Below, piece after piece: positions 17,901 to 21,853 of a DNA stretch of 21,853 nucleotides. Both the position numbers and the translations under genes were made by a program. Source of the DNA: Chara braunii (Eukaryota; Streptophyta; Charophyceae; Charales; Characeae); contig BFEA01001030.1 in NCBI GenBank assembly GCA_003427395.1, positions 48,558 through 70,410 of the forward strand. The letters run 5' to 3'. A model generated the notes under the pieces. The model saw nothing but the letters and a program-made list of their open reading frames with translations. It was not told the DNA's origin and did not search any database. The stretch's first letter is position 1. Each line of letters opens with the position of its first letter.

Positions 17901-20294
17901 AAAGCAGAGCGAGAAGACGACGCAGGACGTTGCCTGAAGAATGCTCAAGTCCAGGAGAGATGACACAACGTCATCGCGAGTTGCCAGCTGAGCGCTACAA
18001 CGGGCTATGCGAATGGCGCGACGCGCCGGAAGTCTCGGAGGGGAAGCACTCGATGCGGCGGTCTGCTGTGAGGCATACGGTACCTCGACAGACAATGAGG
18101 CAGAGGGAACTAAGTCTGTCGTGTCCTGAGGATCCTCTGGTGGGGAAGCCAAAGGGGCACCGCGACTTGGTGGTCGGGAAGTTGGCTACGTGCGAGGCCT
18201 CAGTGGTACAATGCACCGTGGCTAGGTAGGTGGGGCTGGCCGGGCAGGGTCGGGGGGGGACTGAGATCGACGATGATGAAAGATGTCAGCATAGTGTCGA
18301 TTGAGGGCCGTATGGTATGGACACCGTGAGGAGGTGTGTCCATCCAGACGGCAACGAAGGCAGTCGCGACGGGTCTCGAGGCTGGCACGCTCCTCAGGGG
18401 ATAGAGCTCCACGAGGAGGGACAAAACCTTGCGGGAGGTCTATCTGAGGAACCGTGGGTGTGCGGGCGCCAGCCTGTGCAACCCGACCACGTGCACGACC
18501 CATGGCAGACATGGCCATCTGCAGGCGCTCGGCCACGGGAACAATGTCGTTATCCAAATGATACTGGATGACGTCTCGAAACTCGATGTCCTCGGGGGCG
18601 TCCCCAAAGGTAGGGTCAAGCTTTGTCGAAGCATCCTTGCCGTACTCCAGAGAACTGTAGCATCGAGAGAATGACGCTCCAGGTCGAGCTGGTCGGTGAA
18701 ACCAACCGGTGAAGGAGGATCGACCGCGCGTGGTGCCGCGTGACTGGGTGGTGGCGGCGGTGGATCGTGAAGAAGATAAGGCATCAGAGAAGTAACTCCG
18801 CATCTTCAGGTATTGTCGAGCAGCCTCGTAGGCCTTCTCGGAGGAGGCGAAGATCTTTCGCCAGAGCTCGATGCGGTAGTCAGTCGGAAGACTGACTACG
18901 ATCCTGTTGGTCAAAAGGACCTAAGGTAGGAGTGCCTCATCGCAGATGAGGCGGGCATCCTGAAACACTCTAATGTGTCACTCAAGATCGGCTGGTGCGG
19001 AGGACCCGCACCACTGCGTCGGGGTGACCCGATCCAGGGCGTCGGTTGCATCGTGGAGAGTGCCTCAGCAGTCATGGAGGAACGCGGTGAAATCCGCGAG
19101 AGTGGGAGTCTCACCTGAGCGAGTACGATGGGTATAATACTTCTCCCATGCGAAGAATGCGCTGCCTCGCAATTTAGTTACGAGTGCGGAGCACCACAAC
19201 TCTTGACCAGTGTTAGTCAGTGTTAGCGTACGTGTGGAAGCCTGCAACGAGTGAGACACACGCATAGTACCATCGAAGTCGGGTATGTCCGACAGACGCA
19301 CAAGGGTGGGACCGTTGTGCTGACGACGAGGGGAGAGAGGTCGAGGGGCCTGCACTGTGGCAACAAATGTCGAGGCCAGTGCAGACGTGGAAGTGGTAGC
19401 AGGCTGAGAGCCGGGGCTGCTAGTGGAAGGTCCAACAGACGTGGAGGCAACAGCCGCAGCCAACTGTGACGGAGTAGCGAGGTAGTAGGGTAGACGGGGG
19501 GGAGCCGATCGAGGGAAATGAGCCGGCAAGACAGAGGTGGGAGGGGCGGTATAAGAAGAAGAAGGGTGGGCAGCCTGTGATGGGTGAGGTTGTCTCAGGG
19601 AGAGAATCTCCGCCTGGAGCTGCGCCACGGTGGCCTGTAGGGTAACCACCCGTTGGGTGCGCGGGGTCGGAGGTGGAGGGGGCGGAGAGAGTACCCTAGC
19701 GGGAGGAGGAAGAACTTCGAGTCGTAGTGTCACGGCCGGTGCAGGAAGCTAGAAAGCAGCACCGGGGTGGGTAGATGAAACTGTCTGGCCAGATACCGGT
19801 ATCTTGGTGACAGCATATGCGGCAGTGGCCGAAGCAGCAGGGGCGGCGGGAGCGGCGGAGGCCAATGAATGTGCCGCAACAGACGAAATGGTCTAAGCAG
19901 CAGCAGCACTTACCACTGCGGAGGGGGAGTGTTGGGCCTGTCCCGTGGAGGAGGACGAACCACCACGTCTTCGTTGCTGGAGTCGTGGAGAGCCGGACTC
20001 CAAGCCGGTAGGCGATGGGGTCTGAGAGCGGTGGGAAGAGCGATGAGGAGAGCCCTTGAGGTGGTGGACTTCAAGGGCAGGCATGTTGACGTACCTCTCC
20101 AAGGGTGCAAGCGCATCAAGTCGCGCTTGCAGAGATGCAAGGAGAGACGCAAGAACAACGCGAAGGTCCGTGGGGTCCACAACGTGTTGTTCCTGGGTCG
20201 TCAGGTGGGTGGACGCCTGAGAGGTGGACGGCGCCGCGACGAGCTCTTCAGTTGTAGCCCTGTCCGTGGGCGGTGGAGGGAGAGAAGTATACAT
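17901..20294 (-). pseudogene. gypsy Gag: coiled/proline-rich N-terminus, capsid, CCHC knuckle
   Basis: One frame runs from ATG 20,294 to about 17,960 with seven in-frame stops: TAG 19,893-19,895, TAG 19,749-19,751, TGA 19,065-19,067, TGA 18,978-18,980, TAG 18,921-18,923, TAG 18,222-18,224 and TAG 18,186-18,188. The N-terminus is Pro/Ala/Ser-rich with a short heptad-like helix (VTLQATVAQLQAEILSL). The capsid-like part includes LSDIPDFDGTM, GSAFFAWEKYYTHRTRSGET, FTAFLHDC and DYRIELWRKIF. The nucleocapsid knuckle CLRCRLDGHTSSRC fits CX2CX4HX4C. It would form the RNA-packaging particle. The frame stays open upstream of the ATG, so the true start is uncertain. Confidence 0.85.
18321..18362 (-). 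other. zinc-knuckle motif of Gag
   Basis: CLRCRLDGHTSSRC has the exact CX2CX4HX4C spacing of nucleocapsid zinc knuckles, followed by Pro/Ser/Arg-rich sequence. All four ligands are intact although the frame on both sides carries stops. Confidence 0.85.
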
Positions 20295-20481
20295 GGTCGG
20301 AGGTGGGGGGAGATATGGGTTGTGGTATGGGGACAGGGGACCACCGGTGAGAGGGAGGGGACCGCGAGAGCAGAGTGGGCAGTCGTGTGTCCGCTCGCCC
20401 CGTGACCAGTGGGTCGCGCATGAGATGGTGGCGCGAATCCGGTCGAGGGGAGAGGAGCCGTGGGGGAGGAGGGGGGGTTAG

Positions 20482-20521
20482 GAGAATCCTAAACCTTAGA
20501 AAAACCCTAAGAAAACCCTAA
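20482..20521. promoter_or_regulatory. telo-box-like AAACCCTA cluster
   Basis: aaaaccctaagaaaaccctaac carries two AAACCCTA units, with a degenerate cctaaacctta just before. Short interstitial AAACCCTA motifs are known plant promoter elements and also match the plant telomere unit. Two copies are too few for an interstitial telomere array. Function here is a guess. Confidence 0.3.
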
Positions 20522-20718
20522 CTGGGGTTCGGGTGGTTAGGGGAGGGTAACGGCGACCTAATTAAGAAAAGAAAATAATAACCATGGGGGGGAGGGGGAA
20601 GAGAAAATATAATAAACAATGAAATTTCGAGATAAAAATAAAAGAAAATAAATAATAAAAATAAAGAAAGAAAACAACAAACAAAGTGTGAAAAAAGAAG
20701 TGATATTTATTTTTTTAG

Positions 20719-21110
20719 AATTTTCGACAGTATTTTCCCAGCCCATATTGGGTCAAAAATGTGCCAAGAGGAAGGGAAAAGCGAGAGGAGCACACTAACT
20801 TTCAAAATGACGCAAATTAAAATTTTCAAAAAAATAAATAAATAAATAAATATGGAGGTGGAGGAGAGTGAAGAGAAAAACTAAGTTTTGGAGTTTTTTC
20901 AAAAATTTCGGCAGCATTTCGTTACCCCCATGAGGTCGAAGTGTGCCGTCAAGAAAATGACTAAGTAAGATCGGAAAGTTTCGCCAGCACTTCGCTACCC
21001 TCAAGGGGTCAAAATGTGTTGAAAAAGACTAAGTAAAGAGAAAACATAAAATTTCGGCAGCACTTCGTTTACCCCACGGGGTCAAAATGTGTGCCGAAAG
21101 CAAGAATGCC
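20719..21110. repeat. leader tandem repeats with conserved small dyad
   Basis: Units begin near 20,719 (degenerate), 20,902, 20,975 and 21,048, the last three 73 bases apart. Each has aaatttcggcagcacttcg or a variant, then a small dyad (acccccatgaggt, accctcaaggggt, accccacggggt), then 'caaaatgtg' and 'gactaagta'. The dyad is kept while its loop changes, which hints at RNA structure. The core is the reverse complement of the 122-bp array core at 10.64-11.15 kb. Confidence 0.65.
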
Positions 21111-21552
21111 TAACTCCTAATCAGATTTGAGGGTGCCACAAGGAAATTCAGATTTTCAAAATAAATAAAATAAAAATAAAAATAAATCAAAAAATGATAA
21201 AAGAAGTAGGGAATAAGAAAATTTGAATTTTTGGTGGAAAAGGGAAAATCTAAGTCAAAGAAAAAGAGAAAAAAAAGAAAAAAAGAAAAATTCGAAGTTG
21301 GGTGAGGGGGGATGGAAAGGTGATGAAGAAGGAGAGAAGTGAGAAAAAGAAGAAGTAAAGTTGGAGATGGGGGAGATTATGGGGCTGTAGTTGGGGGAGG
21401 AAAGGGGGAGAGGAGGGTGGTAGAATGGGAGAGAAGGATACAGAAAAGGTAGAGAGGGGTAGACGAGATTAGTGGGAGATGGTGAGTGGGGAGGAGAGGA
21501 GAGAAAAGAAAAGATGAGTGGAGAGGGATTGGGGGATGGTAGGTTAGTGGTA

Positions 21553-21567
21553 GAAGCTTGATACCAG
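21553..21567 (-). promoter_or_regulatory. possible primer-binding site
   Basis: The minus strand reads TGGTATCAAGC. The first eight bases match TGGTATCA, the start of the common plant LTR primer-binding site for initiator methionine tRNA (TGGTATCAGAGC); the rest is imperfect. Its position, 5' of a pyrimidine-rich leader and gag, is right. No LTR end in CA lies immediately next to it, which weakens the call. Confidence 0.3.
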
Positions 21568-21587
21568 GCTCTTGGGTAGCCAAGAGC
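21568..21587. other. perfect 8-bp stem-loop
   Basis: GCTCTTGG-gtag-CCAAGAGC is a perfect inverted repeat with a four-base loop, directly adjoining the possible primer-binding site. A second palindrome, CCCCCTTG-c-CAAGGGGG, lies at 21,718-21,734. Roles unknown. Confidence 0.6.
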
Positions 21588-21776
21588 AGAGTTCTACCAA
21601 GATCCACAGGCCTTCAACATGCTGCTGGTGTGATGCCACAGCAATAAAAAAAAAAATGATGATGATCTAGGGTTGCCTGAAATCTTGATCAGCCACCCTG
21701 CTGCCACAGTCACACAGCCCCCTTGCCAAGGGGGGATCTTGAACTGTTGTCAAACTGCCGCTGCAACAGTGAGGTA

Positions 21777-21777
<1 letters not shown>

Positions 21778-21836
<59 letters not shown>
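21778..21836. repeat. (TA)n microsatellite
   Basis: About 29 uninterrupted TA units lie next to the right end of the window. The 190 bases before it (21,588-21,777) show no gene. Confidence 0.95.
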
Positions 21837-21842
<6 letters not shown>

Positions 21843-21853
21843 GGTGCAGCCCC

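Larger units (their letters stand above)
20295..21552 (-). other. retrotransposon leader (5' untranslated region)
   Basis: About 1.25 kb lie between the possible primer-binding site and gag. From 21,240 to 21,550 the minus strand is almost pure pyrimidine with runs of CT. From 20,719 to 21,110 there are four copies of a repeat carrying aaatttcggcagcacttcg. From 20,565 to 20,720 the sequence is very AT-rich. Open frames here are short and low-complexity. Long pyrimidine-rich leaders are common in LTR elements. Confidence 0.5.
12964..21567 (-). mobile_element. decayed Ty3/gypsy LTR retrotransposon, 3'-truncated
   Basis: On the minus strand the order is leader, gag, protease, reverse transcriptase, RNase H, integrase. 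That is the Ty3/gypsy order; copia would place integrase before reverse transcriptase. Every domain carries in-frame stops or one-base shifts, so no full polyprotein can be made. The 3' part of integrase and the 3' LTR are missing at 12,964, where another sequence abuts. A 1.85-kb element interrupts RNase H. The 5' LTR, if present, would begin near 21,568 and run past the window. Confidence 0.85.

Noticed and set aside
3457-19895. Alternative genetic code with TAG read as sense
   Set aside because: TGA and TAA stops and several frameshifts occur as well, and the integrase and RNase H also carry residue losses. Decay explains all of it.
19869-20405. 178-codon plus-strand open frame, Gly/Arg-rich
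   Set aside because: Antisense to the gag N-terminus; composition follows from Pro/Ala/Ser codons on the other strand.
20482-20521. Interstitial telomere
   Set aside because: Only two exact AAACCCTA units; too short.

Overview
The window looks like repeat-rich eukaryotic nuclear DNA, most likely from the plant lineage. The evidence is a Ty3/gypsy retrotransposon, a plausible splice acceptor, long non-coding repeat tracts and stop codons of the kind left by cytosine methylation. The charophyte Chara comes to mind from recall of its repeats, but nothing here proves it. No intact gene is visible. Almost everything is on the minus strand and broken.

Left part (about 1-9,670, GC-rich, scattered single N bases). 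One decayed minus-strand coding region runs from 5,891 to 1,378 after an apparent splice acceptor. It reads in order: an unrecognised N-terminal module, a lysine/arginine-rich stretch, a ParB/sulfiredoxin-like domain (GQH box), a helical linker, and a domain with the permuted motif order of beta-class amino-methyltransferases but without the DPPY catalytic motif. A second coding stretch upstream (8,231-7,221) may be an earlier exon of the same gene or a neighbouring one. Around these stretches lie more than 20 copies of a 24-bp near-palindrome (GAAGTTCG-N8-CGAACTTC). In 8.4-9.67 kb many are paired into MITE-like hairpin units.

Middle part (about 9,670-12,963, AT-rich then GC-rich, no credible genes). 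It holds three families of short tandem repeats, including a 122-bp array, followed by a cluster of perfect stem-loops and a sequence ending in TCTCA. That end abuts and truncates an integrase reading frame, so this stretch is probably the end of a separate insertion, perhaps a non-coding LTR element.

Right part (12,964-about 21,567). A decayed Ty3/gypsy element lies on the minus strand: pyrimidine-rich leader, gag with a CCHC knuckle, protease, reverse transcriptase (YLDD), RNase H, integrase. Its RNase H is interrupted by a 1.85-kb non-autonomous insertion (13,818-15,665) flanked by GCATG. Integrase has Tyr at the second catalytic Asp position.

The gypsy element and the ParB-like gene share one decay pattern. 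In-frame stops are overwhelmingly TAG and TGA, as expected from C-to-T change at CAG (CHG) and CGA (CG) codons. Several one-base frameshifts add to this.
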